Positions 19,208 to 26,273 of a DNA stretch of 64,000 nt are shown piece by piece. The notes under the pieces are model-generated. The model searched no databases. It had not been told where the DNA came from and was given only the letters and a program-made list of their open reading frames with translations. Every line of letters starts with the position of its first letter. The stretch's first letter is position 1. Position numbers and translations under genes: made by a program. Location: assembly GCF_019966515.1 (NCBI RefSeq), contig NZ_JAIMIB010000019.1:37867-101866 (forward strand), given 5' to 3'. This DNA comes from Roseovarius aestuarii (GTDB lineage Bacteria; Pseudomonadota; Alphaproteobacteria; Rhodobacterales; Rhodobacteraceae).

Positions 19208-20583
19208 TGGAAGTTGTCCTTCTCTTCTTCATGGTGATCGGCCTTCTGCTGATCGGGGTGCCGATCGCAGTGTCGCTTGGCCTCAGCTCCACCATCTTCC
19301 TGCTGCTCTTCTCGCAAAGCTCGCTGGCCTCGGTCGCGGCAACGCTATTCGAGGCTTTTGCTGGGCATTACACGCTTCTGGCCATTCCGTTCTTCATCCT
19401 TGCCTCGTCTTTCATGACCACTGGAGGGGTGGCACAGCGGATCATCCGCTTTTCCATCGCCTGTGTCGGGCATCTGCCTGGCGGGTTAGCAATCGCGGGC
19501 GTCTTTGCCTGCATGATGTTCGCGGCCCTATCGGGGTCCTCCCCGGCGACGGTGGTTGCCATCGGGACGATCGTGATCGCGGGGATGCGGCAGGTAGGAT
19601 ACACCAAGGATTTCGCAGCCGGGGTGATCTGTAACGCCGGTACGCTGGGCATTCTGATCCCGCCGTCGATCGTGATGGTGGTCTATGCCGCCGCAGTTGA
19701 GGTCTCGGTTGGCCGGATGTTCCTGGCGGGCGTAATCCCGGGCCTCTTGGCTGGGTTCATGCTGATGGTGGCGATCTACGTGATGGCCAAGGTCAAGAAC
19801 CTGCCCAAGGGCGATTGGCTCGGCTGGGGTGAGATCATCGCATCGGGCCGCGACGCAGCCTGGGGGCTCTTTCTTATCGTGATCATCCTGGGCGGTATCT
19901 ATGGCGGCATCTTCACGCCGACCGAGGCCGCGGCGGTGGCGGCAGTCTATGCCTTCGTGATCGCCTGCTTCGTCTACAAGGACATGGGTCCGCTTGCCGC
20001 CGAGGGCGAGGGCACCAATCACAGCCTGATCCGGAAGCCTTGGGCGCTTCTGACCGCCTTGGTGCATCGTGACACCGTGCACACGCTTTTTGAGGCTGGC
20101 AAGCTGACGGTGACGCTTCTCTTTGTGATCGCCAACGCACTTATTCTCAAGCACGTACTGACCGACGAGCAGATTCCGCAACAAATCGCGGGCGCGATGC
20201 TTAATGCCGGTTTCGGGCCGGTGATGTTCCTGATCGTGGTCAATGTGATCCTGCTGATCGGTGGGCAATTCATGGAACCTTCGGGCCTTCTGGTCATCGT
20301 GGCGCCGCTGGTCTTTCCGATCGCCATCGAGCTTGGTATCGATCCGATCCATCTGGGCATCATTATGGTGGTGAACATGGAGATCGGAATGATCACACCA
20401 CCGGTCGGCCTCAACCTTTTCGTCACTTCGGGCGTGGCGGGCATGCCGATGATGTCAGTCGTTCGCGCCGCCCTGCCGTTCCTGGCGGTGCTCTTCGTGT
20501 TCCTGATCATGGTGACCTATATACCCTGGTTGTCGACCTTCCTGCCCAACACCTTCATGGGTCCGGAGATCATCACCAACTGA
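19207..20583 (+). CDS. dctM: TRAP transporter large permease DctM
   Basis: A 458-residue membrane protein with about twelve helices. It forms the ion-coupled translocation path with DctQ. Characteristic segments include IPFFILASSFMTTGG, FAALSGSSPATVVAIG, AGTLGILIPPSIVMVVYA, FTPTEAAAVAAVYA and ITPPVGLNLFV. The ATG overlaps the dctQ TGA. It is the last gene of the operon and is followed 28 bp later by a strong terminator. Confidence 0.93.
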   Translation: MEVVLLFFMVIGLLLIGVPIAVSLGLSSTIFLLLFSQSSLASVAATLFEAFAGHYTLLAIPFFILASSFMTTGGVAQRIIRFSIACVGHLPGGLAIAGVFACMMFAALSGSSPATVVAIGTIVIAGMRQVGYTKDFAAGVICNAGTLGILIPPSIVMVVYAAAVEVSVGRMFLAGVIPGLLAGFMLMVAIYVMAKVKNLPKGDWLGWGEIIASGRDAAWGLFLIVIILGGIYGGIFTPTEAAAVAAVYAFVIACFVYKDMGPLAAEGEGTNHSLIRKPWALLTALVHRDTVHTLFEAGKLTVTLLFVIANALILKHVLTDEQIPQQIAGAMLNAGFGPVMFLIVVNVILLIGGQFMEPSGLLVIVAPLVFPIAIELGIDPIHLGIIMVVNMEIGMITPPVGLNLFVTSGVAGMPMMSVVRAALPFLAVLFVFLIMVTYIPWLSTFLPNTFMGPEIITN

Positions 20584-20610
20584 TCCGCCTTTCCTAGGGC
20601 CAAAAGCAGC

Positions 20611-20634
20611 AGGCGGCGTCGCGAAACGCCGCCT
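20611..20634. terminator. Bidirectional terminator between dctM and rtcB
   Basis: AGGCGGCGT pairs with ACGCCGCCT across 6 nt. On the plus strand it is followed by a T-rich stretch (TCTTTTCCTCTTTTT), which fits rho-independent termination of dctPQM. On the minus strand it sits 4 bp beyond the rtcB stop and can serve the RNA-repair operon. Confidence 0.75.
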
Positions 20635-20637
20635 AAC

Positions 20638-22056
20638 CTATCTTTTCCTCTTTTTACGGTTGGCCCAGAACGGCGGCACATCGCCCGCCATGATGCAGCC
20701 GTAAGGGTCGATATAGTCTTCGATCTCGGCCAGATCGTAGGATTTGATCTGGCCGACGACACTCTCCGCCTTCTTGTAGCTCGACGGCAGTTCCGATGCA
20801 TCAACACCACCGGCATGGAACCGGATATCCAGCCCCTCGGTCTCGGCCTTCAGCATCTGCTCCGGCGTGACCGATCCCATCCGGCGCTTGTGCTCGGAAC
20901 GGGAATAGTTCCGCCCCGCCCCATGCGGGCTGAAGCCCAGCCCATGCGCCGGATCCTTGCCGCGCGCCACCAGCACCGGCTCGGACATGTTGAGCGGAAT
21001 CAGCGTCAGACCGGTGGCATCGGCGGCGTAATCACCCCAGGCGGGGGTCGCGCCCTTGCCGTGGTAGTAGAGATCGCCACGCCTGAAGACGAAATTATGC
21101 TCGTTCCAGAACCGGTCGCCAACATCACCCACGCGCGCAGCCTCGACGGTCGCCTGGTGGATCGCATTATGGTTGGCCTTGGTCCATTTACGGATCAGTT
21201 GCAGCGCCTCCCAATAATCGCGCCCCTCTTTGGTATCCGCCGGAATCCAGGCGTTCTGCTTGGGCGTTTTCGGCGACAGTTCACGCCGGAACCGCTCGGC
21301 CACGGCCATGCCGTTTTTATACAGCACCGCGCCGGGTCCGCGCGATCCGTGATGGGTCACAATTGCGGTGCGCCCCGTGGCGCGCGAGCGGCCCACGAAC
21401 AGGAAATGATTACCGTCGCCCTGCGTGCCCATGTGTTCCTGCGCCATACGCATGGATTTCGGGTTGTCCAGAAACGGGTTTTCCCGAAACGCATCCAGCA
21501 GCTTCAGAGAGGTGGTGAAGCGTCGGCCCTGAGGCCGCCCGCCGGGGCCGAAATGGGTCACCGACTGCGCCGCATCCAGCACCGCCTTGGGGTCGGCATT
21601 GCCCAGATCGGTGATCATAACCGAACAGCAGATATCGGCCGAATGCATCCCAGGATGGATTGCATTCCGCGCCGCCGCCACGCCCCCCACCGGGATGGTG
21701 CCGACCGGACCTGCCGGGCAGGCATCGGGCATGATCGCGCCCGCCTCGATCGTCGGCGTGCGCATCAGCGCGGTCATGGTTTCGCGCACCTTGGCGACAT
21801 TATCCTCTTCATCGACATGCGCGATGTCGATGTTTTCATGAAATGCCACTTCACCGGGTGCGCGCAGATCCAGCGTCACCGGCACGGGCGGGATTTCCCC
21901 CTCCAACTCCTGGCGGATACGTACCAGCCCGAACCCTTCGGCGCGCATCTCGTTGGCGCGCTTCAGCAGCGCAGGAAACTGCCTGCCGGGGCGATGGCCC
22001 CAGTCTTTCAGCGTCTCCCCGGTCACCGGGTCATATGTGTTTTCTTCAACCATCAT
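20638..22056 (-). CDS. rtcB: RNA-splicing ligase RtcB
   Basis: A 472-residue RtcB ligase. It joins 2',3'-cyclic phosphate (or 3'-phosphate) and 5'-OH RNA ends using GTP and Mn2+. Visible signatures are HSADICCSVM (metal Cys), GTQGDGNHFLFVG, HHGSRGPG, KANHNAIHQAT, KGATPAW, and PHGAGRNYSRSEHKRR, which contains the His that is guanylylated. The ATG at 22056 is followed by a second ATG (22053); another ATG at 22068 is possible. The frame is open as far as 22368, but that part overlaps the Y RNA elements and part of the tRNA, so it is not coding. Last gene of the rsr-Y RNA/tRNA-rtcB unit. No rtcA cyclase gene follows. Confidence 0.9.
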   Translation of the reverse strand: MMVEENTYDPVTGETLKDWGHRPGRQFPALLKRANEMRAEGFGLVRIRQELEGEIPPVPVTLDLRAPGEVAFHENIDIAHVDEEDNVAKVRETMTALMRTPTIEAGAIMPDACPAGPVGTIPVGGVAAARNAIHPGMHSADICCSVMITDLGNADPKAVLDAAQSVTHFGPGGRPQGRRFTTSLKLLDAFRENPFLDNPKSMRMAQEHMGTQGDGNHFLFVGRSRATGRTAIVTHHGSRGPGAVLYKNGMAVAERFRRELSPKTPKQNAWIPADTKEGRDYWEALQLIRKWTKANHNAIHQATVEAARVGDVGDRFWNEHNFVFRRGDLYYHGKGATPAWGDYAADATGLTLIPLNMSEPVLVARGKDPAHGLGFSPHGAGRNYSRSEHKRRMGSVTPEQMLKAETEGLDIRFHAGGVDASELPSSYKKAESVVGQIKSYDLAEIEDYIDPYGCIMAGDVPPFWANRKKRKR

Positions 22057-22094
22057 TCTATCTTTCATAGTCACTGATAACGTCCATTTCTTGA

Positions 22095-22235
22095 CAAATC
22101 GGGACAAGAGGTTTGCAGGATGAATTTTCCGCCACCGGATCGCTCCGGGCTGGGGTTGAACCAGCACGGCATGGCTGCCCATGCCACCCTTGACGGGCGC
22201 GTCTGCCTGTAATCCTGCAGGCATTCCCGATATTT
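22095..22235 (-). ncRNA. Y RNA-like element Y4, with T-arm-like module
   Basis: The terminal helix pairs AUCGGGA (near 22231) with UCCCGAU (22098-22104 region). The 5' strand continues GAAUGCC and then UGCAGGAU, which pairs perfectly with AUCCUGCA (22114-22121 with 22212-22219), followed by UACA. The 3' strand has CUCUUGUC. The inner module has a T-arm-like hairpin GCUGG-UUCAACC-CCAGC (22149-22165), a 7-bp GGCAUGG/CCAUGCC hairpin and a CCGGA-GCGA-UCCGG hairpin. It sits directly upstream of rtcB and abuts Y3, with no tRNA between. The exact ends are not known. Confidence 0.7.
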
Positions 22236-22239
22236 CGCA

Positions 22240-22319
22240 GTCCGGGGGACAAGGATTTCGTGAGAGGCCTTTCGGCAGTCGTTCCATAGCGATGTACTCC
22301 CACGGGCATTCCCCCGGAC
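22240..22319 (-). ncRNA. Short Y RNA-like element Y3, no tRNA module
   Basis: The smallest of the four. A perfect 10-bp terminal helix (GUCCGGGGGA with UCCCCCGGAC) and an 8-bp inner helix (CGUGGGAG with CUCUCACG) enclose only about 30 nt, ending in a GCC-GAAA-GGC hairpin. The conserved internal loop (GAAUGCC opposite CCUUGUC) and the UACA after the inner helix match the other copies. It lacks T- or D-arm-like parts. It lies just after the tRNA-Asn 3' end with the leader GAAAUGAAAGGA between. Likely an Rsr-bound Y RNA; ends approximate. Confidence 0.72.
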
Positions 22320-22335
22320 ATTTTCCTTTCATTTC

Positions 22336-22410
22336 TGGCTCGGCTGGTTGGGATCGAACCAACGACATCCTGATTAACAGTCAGGCGCTCCACCGCTGAG
22401 CTACAGCCGA
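22336..22410 (-). tRNA. tRNA-Asn (GTT)
   Basis: A 75-nt gene including encoded CCA. The acceptor stem TCGGCTG/CAGCCGA is perfect. The D arm GCTC-AGCGGTG-GAGC, anticodon stem CCTGA/TCAGG with loop CTGTTAA (anticodon GTT), and T arm GTTGG-TTCGATC-CCAAC are all intact. U1-A72 and discriminator G73 agree with bacterial tRNA-Asn. It lies inside the rsr-rtcB transcript between Y2 and Y3, so RNase P and 3' processing would also free the neighbouring Y RNAs. Confidence 0.93.
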
Positions 22411-22420
22411 ATATGTGGTG

Positions 22421-22575
22421 TCCCGGCGACAAGAGGTGAAGAAACAGATGGGAGGCCCGCCCCGCATCCGAATGGGCGGATGCGTTTGCCATCTGGGCGC
22501 CGGCACGGAGGGGAGTTGAACCCGCTCGACCTGTCCCGTTGGTGCCATGTAGTTCCTTCGGCATTCGCCGGGGGT
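22421..22575 (-). ncRNA. Y RNA-like element Y2, divergent module
   Basis: The terminal helix CCCGGCGA (22565-22572) pairs with UCGCCGGG (22422-22429). The inner helix GAAGGAAC (22552-22559) pairs with GUUUCUUC (22438-22445), with one G-U pair. Internal-loop sequences GAAUGCC and CUCUUGUC are conserved, and UACA follows the inner helix. The module has a weak T-arm-like hairpin with loop UUCAACU, a GGCAC/GUGCC closure and a strong GCAUCCG/CGGAUGC hairpin, but no recognisable D arm. It lies between tRNA-Lys and tRNA-Asn; the leader GAAAACGAAAGGA separates it from the tRNA-Lys CCA. Confidence 0.7.
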
Positions 22576-22589
22576 ATCCTTTCGTTTTC

Positions 22590-22664
22590 TGGTGTGCCCG
22601 GTGGGGATCGAACCCACGACGTACCGCTTAAAAGGCGGTCGCTCTGCCACTGAGCTACGGGCGC
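22590..22664 (-). tRNA. tRNA-Lys (TTT), acceptor mismatch
   Basis: A 75-nt gene with encoded CCA. The D arm GCTC-AGTGGCA-GAGC, anticodon stem ACCGC/GCGGT with loop CTTTTAA (anticodon TTT), and T arm GTGGG-TTCGATC-CCCAC are complete. The discriminator is A73. The acceptor stem GCGCCCG/CGGGCAC has one C-A mismatch at position 2-71, which is unusual for a functional tRNA. It starts only 3 nt after the end of the Y1 core helix, so RNase P cleavage at its 5' end would define the Y1 3' end. Confidence 0.88.
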
Positions 22665-22667
22665 GTG

Positions 22668-22796
22668 TTCCGGCGACAAGGGTGTGGTGAAACGAACCTG
22701 CTCTACCTGACTGAGCTACATCGCAACGCGATGGCGGGATTCGAACCCGCGGCCCGGAGATTATGATCTGTAGTTCCACCGGCATTCGCCGAATGT
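22668..22796 (-). ncRNA. Y RNA (YrlA-like) Y1 with permuted tRNA-like module
   Basis: The terminal helix AUUCGGCGA (22786-22794) pairs with UCGCCGGAA (22668-22676). The inner helix GGUGGAAC (22773-22780) pairs with GUUUCACC (22686-22693). GAAUGCC and CCUUGUC face each other in the internal loop. The module read 5' to 3' gives an AGAU-CAUA-AUCU hairpin, a canonical T arm GCGGG-UUCGAAU-CCCGC (22734-22750), a closed acceptor-like hairpin CAUCGC-GUU-GCGAUG (22719-22733) and a D arm GCUC-AGUCAGGUA-GAGC (22700-22716). This is tRNA order with the termini moved, as described for YrlA Y RNAs that mimic tRNA. The partner is expected to be Rsr, encoded immediately upstream. Confidence 0.82.
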
Positions 22797-22819
22797 CTTT
22801 CCTTTCATTTCCTCGATCC

Positions 22820-22843
22820 GTCCGGGCGGCGCTCCGCCCGGAC
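22820..22843 (-). other. GC-rich hairpin between rsr and Y1
   Basis: A 10-bp stem (GTCCGGGCGG with CCGCCCGGAC) with a 4-nt loop begins 5 nt after the rsr stop. No T tract follows on the minus strand, so it probably does not terminate. It may block exonucleases or mark a processing point separating the rsr message from the RNA array. Confidence 0.55.
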
Positions 22844-22848
22844 AGGTT

Positions 22849-24405
22849 TCATACGTCGATCTTCCCGATCTCGCCGACCCAGTGGTCCGGGCCGGTCTGA
22901 CCGTTGGCAAACGCCGCGATCTGGTCAAAGACCGCATCCGAGAACCCGCCGACATTCAGTACGTCTTCACGTGTCCGCGCCTGCGTGGTCCCGTAGGGCG
23001 CGATGTCGATGCAGACCAGCTTGGCCTTTGGATTGCGACCTCTGATCGCCTCCCATTCCTTCAACATCGCCGTTGCCTGACCACCTGCGCGGGCATCGAC
23101 CCAGGACTGGTTGTCCGAGACGAACACCACCAGATCCGGGCTGCGGCCACGCTGGTTCAGCCATTTCAGCGGCGCGGAACAGTTTGTCCCACCGCCCGCC
23201 AGATCGGCCAGCCGTTCGGCGTTGGTCAGGATCGTGTCGCGCGACCTCAGGCGTACATCACGCACGTCGAAGTCGAACGGCAGAACCTGGCACCCGCGGT
23301 TCACACGGCTAAACGACGCCGCCACCAAAGCAGCCACATCCACATGGCGCACGACCGAGGTTGCCCCCGGGCGATACCCGGTCACGGACCCGGTCATCGA
23401 CCCGGACACATCCGGGCAGACCACAACCTGCCCCGCGATCTTCGGCACGTTCTGCACCGCGATTTCCATCGCATCATGCAGTGCGTCCACGATCGCCGCT
23501 GGCATCTCGGGCGCGATATTCTGCGCCGCCACCATCAACTGGTACGGAAACGCCCGCGCCTTGGCGATGGCCTCGCGGTTGCGCAACAGCACCGCCACGT
23601 GATCCACGTTGCGCCGCACGCCGAAAACGCCGTGACGCTGGAACGTGTTCAGGTTCTGCCGCACCATCTGCCACGAACCCTTGCGCGCGATCCGCGCCCA
23701 ATGGGCCGAGGACAGTTCCAGCTGCGTCAGCATCTGGAACGGCACGTCCGGCACCGGCCCCTTGCCGGTTTTCCTGAACGCGATCCAGTCCTGCACCGCC
23801 TGTGGCAACCGTGCCAGATTGCACGGCCGCCCGACGATCCAGGCAAACAGCGCCTCCCGCTCGGCCGAGGCCGGTTTCGGATGCACCATCCTGATCACGT
23901 CCGCCAAAGACGGATAATTGCCGATATTGGCGTTCAGCAGCGCCCGGTCGGACGCGGTGTTCAGCCAGTTCTGCACCATGGCTTTCGGCGCCGAGCCCAG
24001 CGATTTACGACCGGTCTGATCGGAACGGACAACCTGCACGAAGGTGCGCAGCATCTTGCCGTTATCGACCACACGGCCAAAAGCCGCCCGGAACAGTACC
24101 GGATCGCGCCGGGCCAGAACCGCCAGCAAAACGGCGGGCATATCCTTCATGTACCCCGACTGGCGCGCATAGATTGCCGCCTGCGCCAGAAACACCGGCT
24201 CAACAGCCTCGGCCACGTCCAGAACATATTCCAGCTCTTCCTGCGGCGACTGATAGAACATGCCCCCGAACGTGCCGGTCACGGCAACCTGCGCCAGGGC
24301 ATGGGCATCGGAATAGGCGTAAGCCGGTGCCGCGTGGGCGTTCCTTGCGGTCGCTTTCGGCAGCAACCGGCCTTTGATCGATGCAAACACGGATTTGTTC
24401 GCCAT
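22849..24405 (-). CDS. rsr: Rsr, Ro60-like TROVE/vWA protein
   Basis: A 518-residue orthologue of Ro60. The TROVE domain (about residues 10-285) forms a ring of helical repeats that binds Y RNA outside and RNA 3' ends in the central hole. The segment AQAAIYARQSGYMKDMPAVLLAVLARRD is typical (shown in part: YARQSGYMKDMP). The C-terminal von Willebrand A domain (about 300-518) has the MIDAS motif DVSGSM followed by GGGTNCSAP and VVFVSDNQSW. The ATG at 24405 has a good ribosome site (GAGGAACG). An in-frame start at 24450 is less likely because it lies upstream of the candidate promoter. First gene of the rsr-Y RNA/tRNA-rtcB unit. Confidence 0.9.
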   Translation of the reverse strand: MANKSVFASIKGRLLPKATARNAHAAPAYAYSDAHALAQVAVTGTFGGMFYQSPQEELEYVLDVAEAVEPVFLAQAAIYARQSGYMKDMPAVLLAVLARRDPVLFRAAFGRVVDNGKMLRTFVQVVRSDQTGRKSLGSAPKAMVQNWLNTASDRALLNANIGNYPSLADVIRMVHPKPASAEREALFAWIVGRPCNLARLPQAVQDWIAFRKTGKGPVPDVPFQMLTQLELSSAHWARIARKGSWQMVRQNLNTFQRHGVFGVRRNVDHVAVLLRNREAIAKARAFPYQLMVAAQNIAPEMPAAIVDALHDAMEIAVQNVPKIAGQVVVCPDVSGSMTGSVTGYRPGATSVVRHVDVAALVAASFSRVNRGCQVLPFDFDVRDVRLRSRDTILTNAERLADLAGGGTNCSAPLKWLNQRGRSPDLVVFVSDNQSWVDARAGGQATAMLKEWEAIRGRNPKAKLVCIDIAPYGTTQARTREDVLNVGGFSDAVFDQIAAFANGQTGPDHWVGEIGKIDV

Positions 24406-24443
24406 TTCTTCGTTCCTCGTTTGTTGTGAGGTTGTTTTGCCAT

Positions 24444-24459
24444 GGCTCACGCCTTGCCG
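24444..24459 (-). promoter_or_regulatory. Candidate sigma-54 promoter of rsr
   Basis: On the minus strand CGGCAAGGCGTGAGCC has the GG-N10-GC spacing of a -24/-12 element, with a good GGCA at -24 and a poor -12. It would start RNA about 27 nt before the rsr ATG. It is supported mainly by RtcR (a sigma-54 activator) being divergently encoded. A second TGGCA nearby (24438-24442) has no matching -12. Confidence 0.35.
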
Positions 24460-24578
24460 CTAAAGAAATCGAAAAATCACGTAACATGCTATAAAATAAC
24501 AATAATAACGCCATTTGAGCTTTTCGCTTCAAGAATATAGTATCCATGTTTATCTGAATTTATATTTTTGGATAAATC

Positions 24579-26156
24579 ATGCAGAACGTAGTGATCGGTT
24601 TCCTTGGAACCCAGCTTGATATGGGCAAGAAACGGCGGTGGAAGCCGACGCCCAGCCTTGTCAGCCACGATCATTTCGACGTGCACCGGCTGGAACTGCT
24701 GCATGACCGGAAATTCAACCGCCTCGCGCATCAGGTCAAACGCGAGATCGAGGAGGCCTCGCCCGAAACCGAAGTGCTTCTGCAGCAGCTTGATCTGGAC
24801 GATCCCTGGGATTTTCAGGAGGTCTACGGCAAACTCTTCGATTTCGCCCGCGCCTACGGGTTTGACGAGCACCGCGAGCGCTATCACGTGCATCTGACCA
24901 CCGGCACCCATGTGGCGCAGATCTGCTGGTTCCTGCTAACCGAGAGCCGCCACATCCCCGCCCGGCTGATCCAGACCGGCCCGCCGGGGCCCGAGGAAGA
25001 AGTCGCGAAATTCGACATCATTGATCTGGACCTCAGCCGCTATAACGCGCTGCAACAGCGGTTCGACCAGCTGTCGCGCGAATACAGCAGCCAGTTGAAA
25101 GGCGGGATCGAGACGCGCAATGCCCCCTACAACACCCTGATCGACCGGATCGAACTGGTAGCCAGCAATTCGGATGAACCGATCCTGCTGCTGGGCGAAA
25201 CCGGCACTGGCAAGACCGAACTGGCCGAACGGGTCTATAACCTCAAACTCGACCGGCGCAGGATCAAGGGGCGGCTCGTGCATGTCAATTGTGCCACGCT
25301 GAACGGCCCCGATGCGCTGGCTATGCTTTTTGGCCAGCGTCGCAGCCATACCGGGCAGGCCGGATCAGAACGCAGCGGGCTTCTGCGCGAGGCCGATGGC
25401 GGGGTGCTGTTTCTGGACGAGGTGGACGAGTTGGACCCCAACACCCAGTCGGTCCTGCTGCACGCGATGGAAACCGGGCGGTTTTACCCTCTGGGTTCGG
25501 ATCACGAGGTATCAAGCCGGTTCCAGATCATCGCCGGGGCCAATCGCGATCTGCGCAGCCTGACCGCGGACGGATCGTTTCGCCCCGACCTGCTGGCACG
25601 GCTCAACATGTGGAGCTTCAGACTGCCCGCCCTGCGCGACCGACGCGAGGATATCGAGGCCAATCTGGTGTTCGAACTGGCCCGCTCGGAACGCGATCTG
25701 GGCACGCAGGTCGGCTTCAACACCGACGCGCGCGAACACTACCTCCGCTTCGCCGCCGATCCCGCAACCCTCTGGCCCGGCAATTTCCGCGATTTCAGCA
25801 GTTCGGTCCGGCGGCTTTGTACACTTGCGCCCCGGGGCCGGATCACCCGCGCCATGGTGGACGGCGAAATCGGCACCCTGAAACGGGACTGGCGCCGCGC
25901 GACTGCCGATGACACCTATCAGCTTGTCGCCTCGGTTCTGCCGGACGGCGCAGCGGAGGTCGATCCCTTCGACCGGGTGCAACTGGCCGAGGTCATCCGC
26001 ACCTGCCGCGCCTCCTCTAGCCTGAGTGCCGCTGGTCGGACGCTTTTTGTCGTGTCTCGCAGTAAGCGAAAGACCCAGAATGACGCTGACCGCCTTAGAA
26101 AATACCTGAACAAATTCGATCTGAATTGGGAGAAGGTGACGGCGCGCGACCTTTGA
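24579..26156 (+). CDS. rtcR: RtcR, sigma-54 activator of RNA repair genes
   Basis: A 525-residue activator. The N-terminal RtcR/CARF-like ligand domain (about 1-180) starts VVIGFLGTQLD and contains YHVHLTTGTHVAQICWFLL. It is thought to sense RNA-damage products such as cyclic-phosphate-ended RNA. The AAA+ domain (about 190-430) has Walker A LLLGETGTGKTEL, Walker B GVLFLDEVDEL and the arginine region RFQIIAGANRDL. The sigma-54 contact loop reads FGQRRSHTGQ, a variant of GAFTGA as in other RtcR proteins. A C-terminal helix-turn-helix follows. It is divergent from rsr, which fits control of rsr-Y RNA-rtcB. Confidence 0.92.
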   Translation: MQNVVIGFLGTQLDMGKKRRWKPTPSLVSHDHFDVHRLELLHDRKFNRLAHQVKREIEEASPETEVLLQQLDLDDPWDFQEVYGKLFDFARAYGFDEHRERYHVHLTTGTHVAQICWFLLTESRHIPARLIQTGPPGPEEEVAKFDIIDLDLSRYNALQQRFDQLSREYSSQLKGGIETRNAPYNTLIDRIELVASNSDEPILLLGETGTGKTELAERVYNLKLDRRRIKGRLVHVNCATLNGPDALAMLFGQRRSHTGQAGSERSGLLREADGGVLFLDEVDELDPNTQSVLLHAMETGRFYPLGSDHEVSSRFQIIAGANRDLRSLTADGSFRPDLLARLNMWSFRLPALRDRREDIEANLVFELARSERDLGTQVGFNTDAREHYLRFAADPATLWPGNFRDFSSSVRRLCTLAPRGRITRAMVDGEIGTLKRDWRRATADDTYQLVASVLPDGAAEVDPFDRVQLAEVIRTCRASSSLSAAGRTLFVVSRSKRKTQNDADRLRKYLNKFDLNWEKVTARDL

Positions 26157-26273
26157 TGCCGCGACACATACCGTTATCAGGCCAGAACGTCATCGCTGGA
26201 TGCAGCTAACGGCAAATGGGGAGATCCAGTTTGCCCACGCACGGAGTTCTTCGGCCAGGCATTATCTGGATCG

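Noticed and set aside
20815..22077. 420-residue plus-strand frame opposite rtcB
   Set aside because: Antisense shadow of a well-conserved ligase gene in high-GC DNA.
22057..22368. N-terminal extension of rtcB by up to about 100 residues
   Set aside because: The extra frame runs through Y4, Y3 and part of tRNA-Asn, and RtcB alignable sequence begins only near 22056.
22681..22780. Degenerate tRNA-Met pseudogene (CAT in ATCATAAT)
   Set aside because: The CAT belongs to a 4-bp AGAU/AUCU hairpin and no 5-bp anticodon stem can form. The halves are in reversed order and enclosed by the conserved Y RNA helices, so this is the Y1 module.
22882..24429. 515-residue plus-strand frame opposite rsr
   Set aside because: Arginine-, histidine- and proline-rich shadow of rsr with no family resemblance.
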